DNA of 64,000 bases from Bactericera cockerelli. Its lineage: Eukaryota; Arthropoda; Insecta; Hemiptera; Triozidae. Below are positions 23,731-37,000 of this stretch, piece by piece. Numbering within the stretch: position 1 is the first letter of the stretch; every line of letters starts with the position of its first letter. A program made the translations under genes and the position numbers. A model generated the notes under the pieces. It worked only from the letters and a program-made list of their open reading frames with translations. It was not told the DNA's origin and ran no database searches. Where the stretch lies: contig CM044957.1 in NCBI GenBank assembly GCA_024516035.1, positions 45,899,933 through 45,963,932 on the forward strand, given 5' to 3'.

Positions 23731-24981
23731 TGCATATTGTATTGCATCTATCTATAGATCTAAATTTAGACACATAGGTACTAGCCAAGAGATTTTTTTT
23801 TAATGAATAGAGTACATTATTATAACACAAACCTTCTGTCTTTAGTAAGATACTGTTAATCCGGACATCCATGACTATGTTCTAACTTGAAACAAATATA
23901 CTGTGGATTCTTTCAATTAGCACTCAATTATACATGGCCAACTTCTCAGATCTCTACTAATGAACCTTATTCCATACTTAAACTGAACAAATAACGTAAT
24001 GACACCTAATTTTGAAACTTCCAAACCTATAGGTTTTTTTGCAAAATAAATGTTAATTTTTTTACAAAATAAATTTGCATAAATTATTATATCGTCATGA
24101 AATCTATGGTGCTTAAGTACCTACTACTACCTACTCTGGAAATATGGGTAGTAATAATAATAAATTTATTCGGTTTCGCATAAAAAAGATAGTACCTTAT
24201 TAAAACATTGGAGAAAAATTAATTAATTGTTTCAAATAAAACTCCCAAAACGAGAGCACTCCGTGTGCAATAAACGCTAAGAAAATTATACAGGATGTCC
24301 TTAAAAACATAGTGAACCTTTTAACCACGTATCCTAGATCTAAAATAAAGGTCGCTTTGTTTGCTATATAATTTATTGTATTTTATGGGTTTTTTTGTAT
24401 TACTTCTGCTTGTACCTTGACTTGTGTTAACAACTTCTATGTTGAATGAACACCAAATAAAACATTATCTTATCTTATCTTAAACATGGGTGCGGAAATA
24501 CACCCTGATGGATGTAGGACCACCAAAAGTTTGTACCAAAAAATCGGGAAGAGATTGAATTCTTATCCGATTTAATTTACTGTTCGCAGTATTCGATTGT
24601 TGCTTTGCTTTTTTGTATTCGGCACTGTTTTTGTATGAGAGCATTCTTGGGAAATCAAAAAATGGAAAAGGCTAGAATTTTTGAGTGTGACTTTGTCTGA
24701 TATTTTCAAATAAATCACAATATTTAAATTAGTTTTTCTACTAAAGATTAGGTTTTTGACTAAAACAAAGGATTCTCCCTGTAAAGTCACAAAAATAAAA
24801 TGTAGGAAAGTCTGCATACGATATGGTAAAGCTAACATAAATCCTTACCATAAGCACCGAGCAAAAACTTTTGTTCAAACTCAGGACGATCACTTAATTT
24901 GTAAAAGTGTTGAATAACCTTTATTTCTTACTAGATTGTAATCACGTTGTATTTTAGTTAATTTTATCTAAAACCACTCTT
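23731..24981. other. No gene seen
   Basis: AT-rich; ORF 24572-24838 (minus) has no motif. Another Tc1-type start, TATACAGGATGTCC, is at 24290. Confidence 0.4.
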
Positions 24982-25110
24982 AGGGCGAAGTTAATAGACA
25001 AATTCTATATCACAAGTCATTGCTAAGCGTCGTTTTCCCTATCTTACACAGTACACAATCCGTTACTTAGTGCCACAGAGGTATAACAAAAACGTCGATT
25101 AATTCCGCCT
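24982..25110. mobile_element. Small MITE family 3 (about 130 bp)
   Basis: Ends AGGGCGAAGTTAAT and ATTAATTCCGCCT are inverted; the interior has AAATTCTATATCACAAGTCA and TTTTCCCTATCTTACACAGT. A closer-to-intact copy is at 30600-30728. Confidence 0.8.
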
Positions 25111-25815
25111 TTGGATTAGCATTATTCGAATAATTTATGTACAAGGTCTTGTTGTATGGCACATTGCCCATCCGGTATAGTTTTCAGGAGTTCATAAAAA
25201 TCCAAACATCGCAGACAAGTGTCCAGATCTATCTATCTCTGACTCCCATTATCTTTTTATTGTAAAAAAAACTTTTATACATTCTATCATCCAACTAGAC
25301 CTACTAATTGTCACCAAAAAGCAGTCATACATGGGTCTACCTACCAAATTTCAAGTCTCTTTTTTGTACCTTGCTTGAAATAGTTTGCGATAAGTCAGAC
25401 GACACATACACACAAATAGACTACTGAGCAATGAGAATCGTATAAAAAAATCGATTTTCTAGTTCAAACGATAACATCGATTCAATTAATCGAATTGAAA
25501 GAAAAGTATCGATTTTTTAATAAAAATCGTAGATATCGTAGGCCGTCGTAGACCAGTGGCGGAATATGGCAGCATTTCGGATGATAAAAAAAGTCCTGTC
25601 ATGTTCACACCAATTTATTTTTGGATCTCGCCACTTTTTGGCACCACCCTGTCTAAACCAACTTTTACTTTCTTTTAGAATGTAAAGTAATGTCATCAAA
25701 TAAAACTTTCGACAGCAGTTTTCAGTTCCAGAACACGTTTAAGATCATTTTTGGTACCTGCTGAGTTTTTAAAATTTTAACGTGAAATTCTTCGTTGAAA
25801 TTGATATAGCCAGTC
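25111..25815. other. No gene seen
   Basis: AT-rich; contains a short dispersed piece ACCTACCAAATTTCAAGTCT (about 25338). Confidence 0.4.
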
Positions 25816-26242
25816 GTGTTAGGATAAGAAAACTAATGATATTAAGATAAGCCGAGTAGTGGTTTTAGGTTGAGCAAAGTAATGGTATTAAGATAAGGAA
25901 AGTAATTGTATTAGGATAAGGAAAGTAATGGTATTAGGATAAGAAAACTAATGGTATTAGGATAAGGAAAGTAATGAAGTTAGGATAAGGATAGCAATGG
26001 TATTACGTTAAGGAAAGTAATGGTATTAGGTTAAGGAAAGTAATGGTATTAGGATAAGGAAGGTAATGGTGTTAGAATAAAGAAAATAATGGTTAAGGAA
26101 AGTAATTGTATTAGGATAAGGAAAGTAATGGTATTAGGATAAGGAAAGTATAGATATTAGGTTAAGGAAAGTAATGGTATTAGGATGGGAAAGTAAAGAT
26201 ATTAGGTTAAGGAAAAATGGTATTAGGATAAGGAAAGTAAAA
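25816..26242 (+). repeat. ~22-bp minisatellite built on GTATTAGGATAAGGAAAGTAATG
   Basis: About eighteen imperfect units, core TTAGGATAAGGAAAGTAA, with variants GGTTAAGG and AAAACTAATG. The core equals the end motif of the dispersed repeat at 10240, so the array probably grew from an element terminus. Confidence 0.9.
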
Positions 26243-26252
26243 TTGTCAATAG

Positions 26253-26345
26253 ACACATTACTTCCGAGAAATTTCTAATATTAGAAATCGGAAGTATTGT
26301 GTTCGTTTTTGTAAAAAAATAAATATTTTTTTACTCCGACTTTTT
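26253..26345 (-). repeat. Dispersed repeat, family H (fragment)
   Basis: TTACTTCCGAGAAATTTCTA, AATATTAGAAATCGGAAGTA and CGTTTTTGTAAAAAAATAAA are the near-exact reverse complement of 42890-42985. Confidence 0.85.
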
Positions 26346-27477
26346 TTATTTCTGTTTCTTGGCTCGAGCTAAGCCACTGCCTTGATTCCGTGTTTCCTTT
26401 GGACGGTCATTATTTAATTTAAAGCTGATATTATATCTTGATAGTTTCAATTGGAGCTAGCGTCTTACTTCAGTCTGAGACGAACCTACATATGTTCGTT
26501 CTCCCGTGTTTTGCAAAAGTGTTTTAGGACGAGAAGTAAACTACATAAGTTACAAGCATTCTTGAAAGTTGGATTGCTTTTGGATGGTTGAAAAGTGTCC
26601 GGAAAATTACAATACAGCATACACTATGCAGCAACTTGCTAAGATTTTCTTTACTATCTGAGAGTAAAGGGACTCTTTAGTCTCATTCTGGCAGGATAAA
26701 CAAAGTATTGTATTGTACTGTATTAATCATTTTAGGTGACAATAGAGGTCGGTGTGATAGTTAGGGCTTTACTTGTAGGATTCCAACCAGTTTATAATAA
26801 TAATTATCATGTTGGCAAACTAATACTTTCTATCGAGATTGACACTCATTTGATATCAACCGTTTTTTAGTGTACCGTTTCGGTGCGGAGACCGCCGCAT
26901 GGCCGTTTAGTGAATAATATTTTTCGGCGAAAGGAAAATATTTATTAGGTACTTATTATTATTACGTTATCATAATGCATTACCTAACCTATATTTTGGT
27001 AACCCACTGAAATTATTCTTGTCATCAAATGCTCATGTCAGTTAAATATTAATAACTGAAATTCTCCGATGAGCCATTTGGTTCAAAATATATGCAGGTA
27101 GTGTAGCTACCTAATCAATTTAGTCACAATAGAGCCGGTGAATTAAAAAAAAAACTAGATGTATTTGTAATTTTTCTCACCTAACCCCAAGCTTTACACA
27201 GCCTCACCCAAAAATTCAAACAAAGTGAATGGTTCAATTGTTGGGTTTTTCTAGGAAAACGCATGTAGGAATAAAAGCGGTTTATCCAAAAATGATCTTA
27301 GTTGCTTGCTAGGGCCTGAAAATTTTATTTAAGAAATACAATTTTCAGTTTCAAATAAATCATTTTCGTTGCTTGTTAGAGTTGCTAGGTCTTGTAAAGC
27401 ACAAGAAATAAAAAATTTCGTACAAATATTATACATATTTCACTCAAATTGCACAAAAATTGGAGAACTGCAGAAAA
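26346..27477. other. No gene called (upstream of ClC-a exon 1)
   Basis: No convincing ORF. Could contain promoter or untranslated exons, but no TATA box or initiator stands out. GACTATAGTAAAGGGACT-like repeat ACTATCTGAGAGTAAAGGGA lies at 26652. Confidence 0.4.
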
Positions 27478-27575
27478 GTAAATAATTTGGGATTTTACTA
27501 CATAATAATGCGTCTTGGGCTTACTGCTGGAATAATGCGACTTTAGTAGTCCTGATCGGGCAGTATAGGTGAGGC
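27478..27575 (+). repeat. SINE family A, 3' part only
   Basis: TACTACATAATAATGCGTCT, GGCTTACTGCTGGAATAATG and GATCGGGCAGTATAGGTGAG match the family A tail. The tRNA-like head is missing. Confidence 0.85.
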
Positions 27576-27847
27576 GCTATTATTTTTATTCTCTGGACGA
27601 CAAATTAAATAGAAATGACCGCTCGTGAGTGAATTTTTTGCTGGAATTCGGAAGCAATAACGCAAGCAACTTGGAAAAACTTCACCGACGCCAAACGATG
27701 TTTTGCCAAAAACGCAATAAAAGCAATTGAGACAGTCGTTGTGTGCGGAGAGCACCATAGAAATGTAAGACGCCTTCTACGGGACAGTGTCGGGAAACAT
27801 CAAAGGCGAGAAGAGAGGGACAGTCGGGAAACGTCAAAGCCGACAGG

Positions 27848-28051
27848 ATGATTGAGGACGAGACCATGCTAGACTCGGAGTGGGACGACTTTGACAAGCT
27901 AATGACGGAGCACAAGCGGCGCCGGATGCATGTGTCCGCCTCCCCCGTGCCGCCCCGTCGCCACTCCTCCAGACAGGCCAGATCCCAGTCCTTCTACCCC
28001 TGCCCGCCCCCCAACAGCATGGGGGAGCTGGAATTCGACCCGACTTCAGGA
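27848..28051 (+). CDS. ClC-a: ClC-a exon 1 (residues 1-68, cytoplasmic N-terminus)
   Basis: Opens with ATG and encodes an acidic then Arg/His-rich, Pro/Ser-rich segment ending DPTSG, typical of the variable cytoplasmic N-terminus of CLC channels. It ends in phase 0 at GGA|GTAAGT. The block is markedly more GC-rich than its surroundings. The start is chosen because this is the first ATG in the open block and the N-terminal length fits the family; the frame just upstream was not fully checked, and this end is poorly conserved, so alternative first exons are possible. Confidence 0.8.
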
Positions 28052-31000
28052 GTAAGTTTTGCGTCGACGAAGTCAGGACGAGTTTTCTGAGTTTTTGCTT
28101 TACTTAGAATGATATCGGCTCCAAACAGTCCCGCCGCCGACGCGTCGTATGCAGTTTCGTAAACTTCTTTTCACATTTTTTTTTTTTTTTTTTGCTTAAT
28201 ATCTCTAAAATATTCTTGTCATTCGAGACGGTCTAATAACAGTATACGTACCAATTTTTATGGACCGTTAAGAGCAAACTTGTGCAACAGGTTCAGCATT
28301 TCCTCATTTAATGCTCGTAATAACTTTTGAACGTTTTGAATTTTATTATTGTGTATAATTCTAAGGCTGGTATGCAGAGACTATTCTGTAATCCCTATAG
28401 GGTTCACTGTAGGGTGGTCCCGAGCTTGCTATAGGGAATACTTCGACCTTGACAATTATTTATTAAAGAAACATCTGAATGCACATGCGCACAGACGCTT
28501 TAAACAAACGTCTCTGAATAAGAAAATCAGCTGAAGGGAAAATTACCCAGGCATCCCTTCAGTGAGAACTCTGCATACAACCTTAAGGATAGGCATTTTG
28601 AGAGCCCCATCGCCCACATCCTGTGGACATGTTATTATTTAATTTTTTGCCCGACCCACCTCCACTGTCATCATCATCATCATCAAACACAACTATTATT
28701 ATTCTATTGTTGGACACGTCTTTTATTACTTTGTACTGATGCCTCTTACTATTTTCTGAATCTCGTCTTTACATCTAATGTTTTTTTTTACACTGGGAAA
28801 AAAAGCCCCATACAGACACTTTATTGACATTTACAACAATTTACAACAAATATTGTGGATTTTTTAAAAATCAAAATGATTTTTATTATTATATTTAAGA
28901 TTTTTTAGTCATTCCAATTCCTTGATGAATTTCAAATTATAATAATTTTTATACCAAAAACATAACCCCCGTTTAATAACGCAAAAGAAAAACAGAACGA
29001 GCGTGCTATACAATATAACCCATACCCAAAACAAAATACCTCTTCGATGTATAAAATTTCCCCATCAAGTAGGTATTCGACCCAAAATATCCTGAAATAA
29101 TTTTTGGACCTCGCTTTATCTTCATTATCTTAACTTTCACTATGGTTCCTAACTAACAGTCTGTCCCGGTAGCTCAGTGGTAAAGGTCGCGGGTTCGAAA
29201 CCCAGCCGGGACATGACAAGTTATCCTCCCATTTGGGATTTTTACCACATAATAATATATCTTGGGCTTACTGCTGGAATAATGGGACTTAAATAGTCCT
29301 AATCGGGCAGTATAAATAAGGTGATATTATTATTTATATTATGGTTTATTACCTCAATACCTATCTATACTTGGAGCTGTCTCACTCAGGTAAGTATTAT
29401 TAAAAAAAAGATCTCAGTGTTTCCCGAAATTTTTGGCCAGTGAATTTTTTATTTCAAATTGCTCTGATTAACAATATTTGTGTATGAATATGAATAGGAG
29501 CCACCAAAGATTGTGAATAGACATTTGCATCTCTATTCACAATTTTTTGGAAATTTGAGGCTGAAGCGCTGATTTTAAAATGTCTTGAGCAGTAACCTCG
29601 CCTAGTTATTATTTATTATTATTTACTTACAGATTCTCTTTTCTGTCACAATTTCAGATGTATGGTCGGTACACAAAAGAACTCGGAGAATTTGTCAAAG
29701 AGGAAGCGAAAAAGTTGAACAAAAAGAAGAAAGACAGACTACAAGCTGACGAGCTGCGGAAAAAATACCGAGGGAAATGTGCAACTAAATTTGCAGGCGT
29801 TGTTGGGTTTATCTGGAAGCACACGTTTGCCAAATTGGGGGAAGACTGGGTGTTCCTTGCTCTGTTGGGAATCATAATGGCGACAATCAGTTTCTTCATG
29901 GATAGGAGCATCAATATAATTGGGCGCAGTAAGTGGATTTTCACTTTCTTCCTTGAGGTACTATAACCTCTGTGGGTCTCGTGGCTAAGTGCGTGGACAC
30001 AACAGAGTCCTATACCCTACCTAGACCCTGGTACCACGTAAAATAATCTAACTATATTATTAACATGTTGATCGCCACGTCAGGTGAATTCACCTGATCA
30101 ACGTGTTAAATGTAAGCGGCCTCAACGGAGTCCCGAAAATTGTCTTTATCAAGCTGTAGGTACCAGGGTCTGGGGTATAGGGTATAGGGTGTCACGTTGT
30201 GGCTGCCTACTAAGTGTGAGGCCGCGGGACCCTTGTTATTCAATAAGTCTGGGAAACACATCGGGCAAAGTCACTCCATCGAAATTATTTTGAAGAAGTG
30301 ATTTACGTTTGGCCTCTACCTCTTAGACGTGTAGAAATAACGTGGGTTCTAAATACTGCTCTCTCAAATGGAAATTATGAACCCACATACAGGGTGTCCC
30401 ATTATGAACGAGACATTCAAATATCTCGAGAACTACTGACGATAGAAAAAATCTGTTGAAGGATCATTTTCAAAGTTTGAACTTGAAATTTTGTGTAGGT
30501 TACAAAAATGTCATAAAAAATAGGTGTCATTTAAATTTCAAAAATTGACCTTGAAATAAACTTGAAGTAATCCAAGAAACTTCTAGATATCTCCATTAAG
30601 GGCGGAATTAATTGACAAATTCTATATCACCAGTCATTGGTAAGCGTCGGTTTTCCCTATCTTACACAATACGCAATCCGTGACCTAGTGCCACAGAGGT
30701 ATTACAAATACGTCAATTAATTGCGCCCTAAGTGTCCCCTTCAGATCTATAAAAATTATCCTTGAACAGATTTTTTCTATCGTCAGTAGTTCTCGAGATA
30801 TTTGAATGTCTCGTTTATTTTGGACCCTGAATTTTGTAGAAAAAAAAATAATCCGAACCTTACATTTTGTTTCAGGTCGTCTATGGCTGTACAAGGACCT
30901 GACATTCAATCCATTTAGCAAATATTTGGCCTGGGTTACCCTTCCATTGTGTCTCATTTTGTTCTCGGCCGGCTTTGTACATATCGTAGCTCCTCAATCA

Positions 31001-34000
31001 ATAGGCAAGTACAATTTAATAACAACTAGAAGAGTTCAGACCGATATGCTGTAAGCCTGGATAAACCCGAGTATTTGCATGTATATTACCGAATTACCTT
31101 TTGTAATTTCATTTTGTTGATATTATACTTTTTGCTAATGTTTGTTTCTTGTAAATTGGTCATGTACCGTAAAATATACATACCTAACGGTATTTATTAT
31201 TATTATATAACACGATGTAAGCCCTACAAAAGGAAAAACTAATGGATATTACAACCACTCCTAGTTATCTTGTAAATATGGTTGTATGTGGTTATGACAT
31301 TTTTTTTTTTTTTTTTTTTTTTATGAGTGGGTTATGGGTTTATAACATTATATTTCAAAGGTAAAATATTTCTTCCATCTCATTACCGAGAGGAAGCGTG
31401 CCTCTGATGCTCGAGCTATTGCCCCTTTGGATGGCCTGTGATATCTTTTGTATCAGGAACTGATGCGAGCGAGAATCACCAGAAACGCGCCGAAGGGCAG
31501 AGCCAATCTTTTTTAGAAAAGATATCGACTCAGCTGCCCAAGGACCCAACGTTTCAACTGAGAACGCAAGAAAGCTATAGTTGTCTTTTATCCTTGAGTA
31601 TTTCAAGTGCTTTTTGCGTGCAGCGTTCTCAGAGGAAAATCCAGGTCCTTCAGCATCGTTTCTGTTAGTTCTCGCTAACGAATCAGAACAGGTCGCATCC
31701 CACACCAGCGCACGTCCCCTCTCCCAAGCAACATTTGTTACACCATCCGGCCTCTTCCCATCTTCTCGCATCAGTCCAGCAGGTTCCAACTGAGAGCTTA
31801 TGTTTATGGATTGAAGAGCTCGCTTGATTATAAAATTTATTTCTGAATGGCGAGAATATCTTCCTGGATTTTTCTTGCACCTCAAGCCATGATGTCCTAA
31901 GGAATCAGCCTCTTCTCCACATTGACACTGGTGAGTTCTACATAGAGTGCAGCCAAGACGGAGGCCAACACAGATCTTCATTGTGTTGTTATCCAACAGT
32001 GTGCCCAAGTTTGGACAAGGAATGGAGTTCAGCCATGCTCCAGACCAAGGATTTTGTAGTTGTTGCGTACAGCGTACACTGCGTACCGTATCAATGCCTC
32101 CCCATAAATGCAGCCCTGACTTGCAACAAGAGAGCCCCTTGGCTTCAACAAGTCAGTGGTAATTTTCCATAGAATTTGTAAGTTCAACTCTCTATTCTCT
32201 GCCCTCAGCAGTTACCTTTTGACAATCAGAGAGATCACACCTCAGTTCAAATTTAGTGTATACCATTTTCGTGCAACGCTCAATATTTCTTTAAAGTATC
32301 AAATTAAAGATAGTTATTACCAACAAAGCTCACTCATCTTCCCACTCTGCCCATCACCAAGAAGAGCCGGCCGGCACCCCGTAAGTCAACCCCGCTAGAG
32401 TCTGCAAAGGTGAGTGAGCCCTCATTTTTCTCTTCTATTCTCTTCGAACCTTGTGGGCTGTCCCCCACACCGTTTTTGGTCCTTCGGGCCGGATTACGAA
32501 CCTTTGAAAAGGTCACCTCTTTTCAATTTATAAAACTTAATTTCTTTTGGGCGAGTACCCATTGCCACATGCACGTATTATATAAAATTTCAACCTAACA
32601 TACTTGCATTACTTGCTAAGATTATTGTTTCCTAAGATTTTATTGCCAAGTCAACTAGTGCACTCATTGTAATTTGTCAATTTTGTTTGTCTTTTTGTCA
32701 ATTTCTTGATTTTTTGTCCGAAATAAGCATATAATCTCTTTCAGCATAAAGTTGAGGCACACCTCTTCTTTAAAGCGTTACCATAGTGTTTTAAACCTTC
32801 ATAATTCATTGCATTATTTTAGAAATTTAAAGTGCTACAAATCATTACAATTATTAGAATTACGTACTTGCCCTCTTGATATTTAATTTTACCTACAGTC
32901 CACTGCCTCTCCCATTTTAGTTTCCTAAACTCGGCCCCTCGCTATAGTTCTCAGTTCTCAGCGTACCGAGCAACTTGCTACCTATGTCCTATGCCGCTGT
33001 GACCAATCACTTGATTTCAAGTTACACTTGATCTTAACTTGAAAGTTTTATCTTTCAACTTGAATTAATATTCAATCTCACTTGTCACTATCTCAACTAT
33101 CTGATTTATCTAATTACATATCTCCATATCTCAATTTATCTTATGTACGCTTCTCCCCGGCTCCTCTCTGTTCTATGTAGGTACCTAATGTACCTTTACT
33201 TGTCTATTGCTTGTTTGTGATCTCTCTGCTCCGCTATATACTATTTATGTAATTTAGTTCTCCCGCACCGCTCTTTGTATTTCTATATGAATGTCATTAG
33301 GTAACTCCATGTATTAATCACTGTTATTCGTGTTTTCTGTTTATATTCTGAACTTAGAATTTTTCGTGAACTTAGTAAAATAAAAGTACTTAGTTCATCG
33401 CCTCTTACTGTTCGTGAAACCGCTCCAATATTGCCGGGAATAAAATAAAATAATCATCATAATTAAATTTAATTCGCTTAATTAATTTAATTTAGTTTAC
33501 CCGCTCTTTTCATTAATTTATTTCATTTACCTCTCATTCGCAATCATTTAAGTTTAACCCGCAACCACTTAAGTCTAAACCGCAACCATTCAAGTCTAAC
33601 CCGCATTCATTAAAGTTCAACCCGCATTCATTAAAGTTCAACCCGCATTCATTAAAGTATAACCCGCCTTCATTTCCTCGCATTTTCAAATATTACCGCA
33701 TTAATTATTATCGTTTTCCCCGCAATATCTTCGTTTTCCGCAATTATTAATAAATTCAGTTCACGAATCCGCATAAGTTGATTTCCGCTTTTTTGTTTAT
33801 TAAATAGTAAATAAAAGTTTTTTTTTCACCGCTTATTAGTTTTTTCCGCAATAATTTAACGAGCTAGCCCGCTGTTTAATTTACTTTCGCAATTTAAAGT
33901 TTTTTTTTCTACTTAGTGTATCTGTGTTGTGTTCACGATTAACTTAATCTCAAGGATCATACGATCAATTCACCAGGTAATCTAGACCTTATTCTTCATA

Positions 34001-37000
34001 TTTCACTGTCTTTTAAATAAAAATCATGTCGACTAACTCTCAAAGAGAAAAACTCCGCTCATTGATTTCGCGTAAGGATAAATATCTTGACCGTATGCAA
34101 AAGCTGGCAGATTACACCACTCAGCTTACCGAGTCTAACACAGGGCCATTTTTATCTCGTTTCGAACGCATCGATGATTATTACAATTCTTTTGATACTC
34201 TCCAGGATCAAATTGATACTTTGTGCGCCTCTATGGATAGCGCTGATAAAGTTGACACCTCCGGAGACACTCAGACCTTTGAGGAGTTATACTTTGAAAC
34301 TAAGGCTTTCGTTAAGGCTAAAAATCTTATTCCAGCATCAACTGCTATTGTGCCGGCTTCCAGTCCCGCTCCTACCGCCACAGTTCATCCGAAACTTCCA
34401 AAACTTTCGGTCCCTATCTTTTCAGGCGATTTACAACAGTGGTCAAGTTTTCACTCGCTTTTCAGGTCTACGATTCACCGTAGGACTGATATCTCAGAAG
34501 TAGAAAAGCTTCAGTACTTACGCTCATTTCTGCGCGGGCCGCCTCTGCATTTGATTGAAAATTTCCAACTTCTCGATCAAAATTATTCTACAGCATACAA
34601 AACCTTGTGTGATCGCTATGAAAACAAAAGGGTTCTAGCTTCGCATCATCTCAACATGATCCTGAACTTCAAGCCGCTTCACAACAGCAACGTATCGGGT
34701 CTACGCAGTTTTCTTGAGGTTTTTCAGACTAATGTTGCTGCCGTAAAGAACTTGAACCTTCCTAATATTGGTGATTTTCTTTTAGTTCAGATCGCCCTTC
34801 GCGTATTAAATATTGAACACAAGAAATTATTCGAGGATAAATTGGATTCGAACGAGGTACCTACTTATGATCAACTAATAACTTATGTTAATAAAATTTG
34901 CATGGACAGTGAAATGATCCAGTTCTCTACATCTCCTTCTTCTTCAAAAAATACCCTCGTTGCGCCTACCGCTAACCCGCACAAGGGAAATTATAAACAA
35001 GAACGCACTTCCTACCTGTCTACCGCTGAATCAACAAAACCGCACGCACTTCAGTCCTCCCCGCACTCTTCTTGTCCTATTTGTAAACAGGCTCACCCGC
35101 TCTTCAAGTGTTCTTCTTTTCTCAAGTTTGATATTCCTAAACGTGTTGAAGTTCTCAAAAGTCAGAACCGCTGCTTCAACTGTTTAGGTGTTCACCGCAT
35201 TTCGGACTGTCGCTCCGATTCCACTTGCCGCACATGCCACAAACGGCATCACACGCTAATACATCGCGAGTCTAATTTTGTGAATTATTCTTCCCCTAGC
35301 TCTTCCAAAGAGACCACCCCTCAGACCAAGACCTGTATTTTCTCCACTGGTGACAACGTTAAAAAATCTTCAGTTTTACTAGGTACCGCCCGAGTTTCAA
35401 TTTTGGACCGCTTTGGCAACCCGCACCCAATTCGCTTGATTGTCGATCCTGGTTCACAGATTTCTTGTATAACTGAATCGTGTGTTCAACGCATAGGTTT
35501 ACCGAAATATAAATGCGATATTTCTATTTCGGGTATTGGAGACAACATGGTGCCTGAAAACAACGGAGCCGTCTCTTGTGTGCTATCTCCACGCCTACCA
35601 TCTAGCCGCAATCTTCACGCCGAAGCAGTTGTTCTTAAACGTATTTCTTCCAATATACCTTCCGCTCATATTGCACCTGAAGTGTTTTCAAAATTTTCTC
35701 ACCTTGATCTCGCTGATCCCGACTTCTGTATACCGGATGCTGTCGATTTTCTTCTTGGCGCTGAATTGTACGCGCAGATATTATGCACTACTGGGGACAA
35801 CGTGATACCTGGGACACCTACCGCTATGAGAACAACGCTGGGATGGATTATTTTCGGCCGCACTCCTACTTACAACGAGGATAGTTCTCGCCGCTCTCTG
35901 TTTCTCACTTCGCCCAACCTGGACACAATGCTCCAGAAGTTTTGGGAGACGGAGGAAGTCGCTGTCCAGCTCATTGAAGATCCTGAGGATGTTCGCTGCG
36001 AGGAACATTTTCTCTCCACTCACCAGCGTGACGAAACAGGCAGATATATGGTCTCACTACCCTTCCGTGAGGATGTCTCTAATTTAGGCGAAAATCGCAA
36101 TCGCGCTCTCACTCAGTATCGCAACTTAGAAAAACGCTTAAATAAAAACGAATATTTACAAACTGAATATACAAAGTTTTTTGATGATTATTTAGCTCGG
36201 GATCATATGCATGTGTGTAAAACTCCTTCTCGCTATGTCATTCCTCATCATGCTGTACTAAAACAATCTAGCTCTACTACAAAGCTCTGCGCCGTATTCA
36301 ACGCATCCGCCACTAGCACCACTGACAAGTCACTCAATAATCTTCTAATGAAAGGCCCCAAACTTCAAAAGGATATTTGCAATATTATTCTTTCCTTTCG
36401 TTCTCATCGTATTGTTGTGTGTGCAGATATTAAACAAATGTATAGGCAGATTTTAGTGCACCCAGATGACAGAAAGTTTCAGCATATATTCTGGCGTAAT
36501 CCTCAGAACAACGAAGTCGCAGAGTTTGAGTTAACTACGGTGACATATGGTATCGCACCGTCAGCTTACCAAGCTCAAAGAGTACTCCAGCAGTTGGTGC
36601 TTGATGAAGGACATGCCTTCCCTCTTGCTTCTAAAGCCATTCTCAATGAAACCTATATAGATGACGTTGTCAGTGGCGGAGCTACGGAACAGGAAGCCCT
36701 TCAACTTCAACAAGAACTGGTCGCTTTACTTAAACGAGGTTGCTTCGAACTTCGAAAATGGGCAAGTAACAACGCTGCTCTTCTTGAAACCGTCCCGCAT
36801 GATCATCTTGAGAAACCGCTAGCTCTTCGGGAGGACGAAGAGCCTACTTTTAAAATTTTAGGTCTTCACTGGGACCCCGCATCCGATACATTCTCGTATC
36901 ACGTCGCAGACATTAACGTCGTCTTCACTAAACGATCAATCCTTTCTCACGTCGCCCGCATGTTTGACCCGCTCGGCTGGTTATCACCAGTCATATTCTG

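Noticed and set aside
31438..32172. Plus-strand ORFs at the left BEL junction
   Set aside because: They overlap the minus-strand RT element and the LTR; no motifs.
34087..34503. Second frame inside the BEL element
   Set aside because: Overlaps the polyprotein in another frame with no domains; a shadow.
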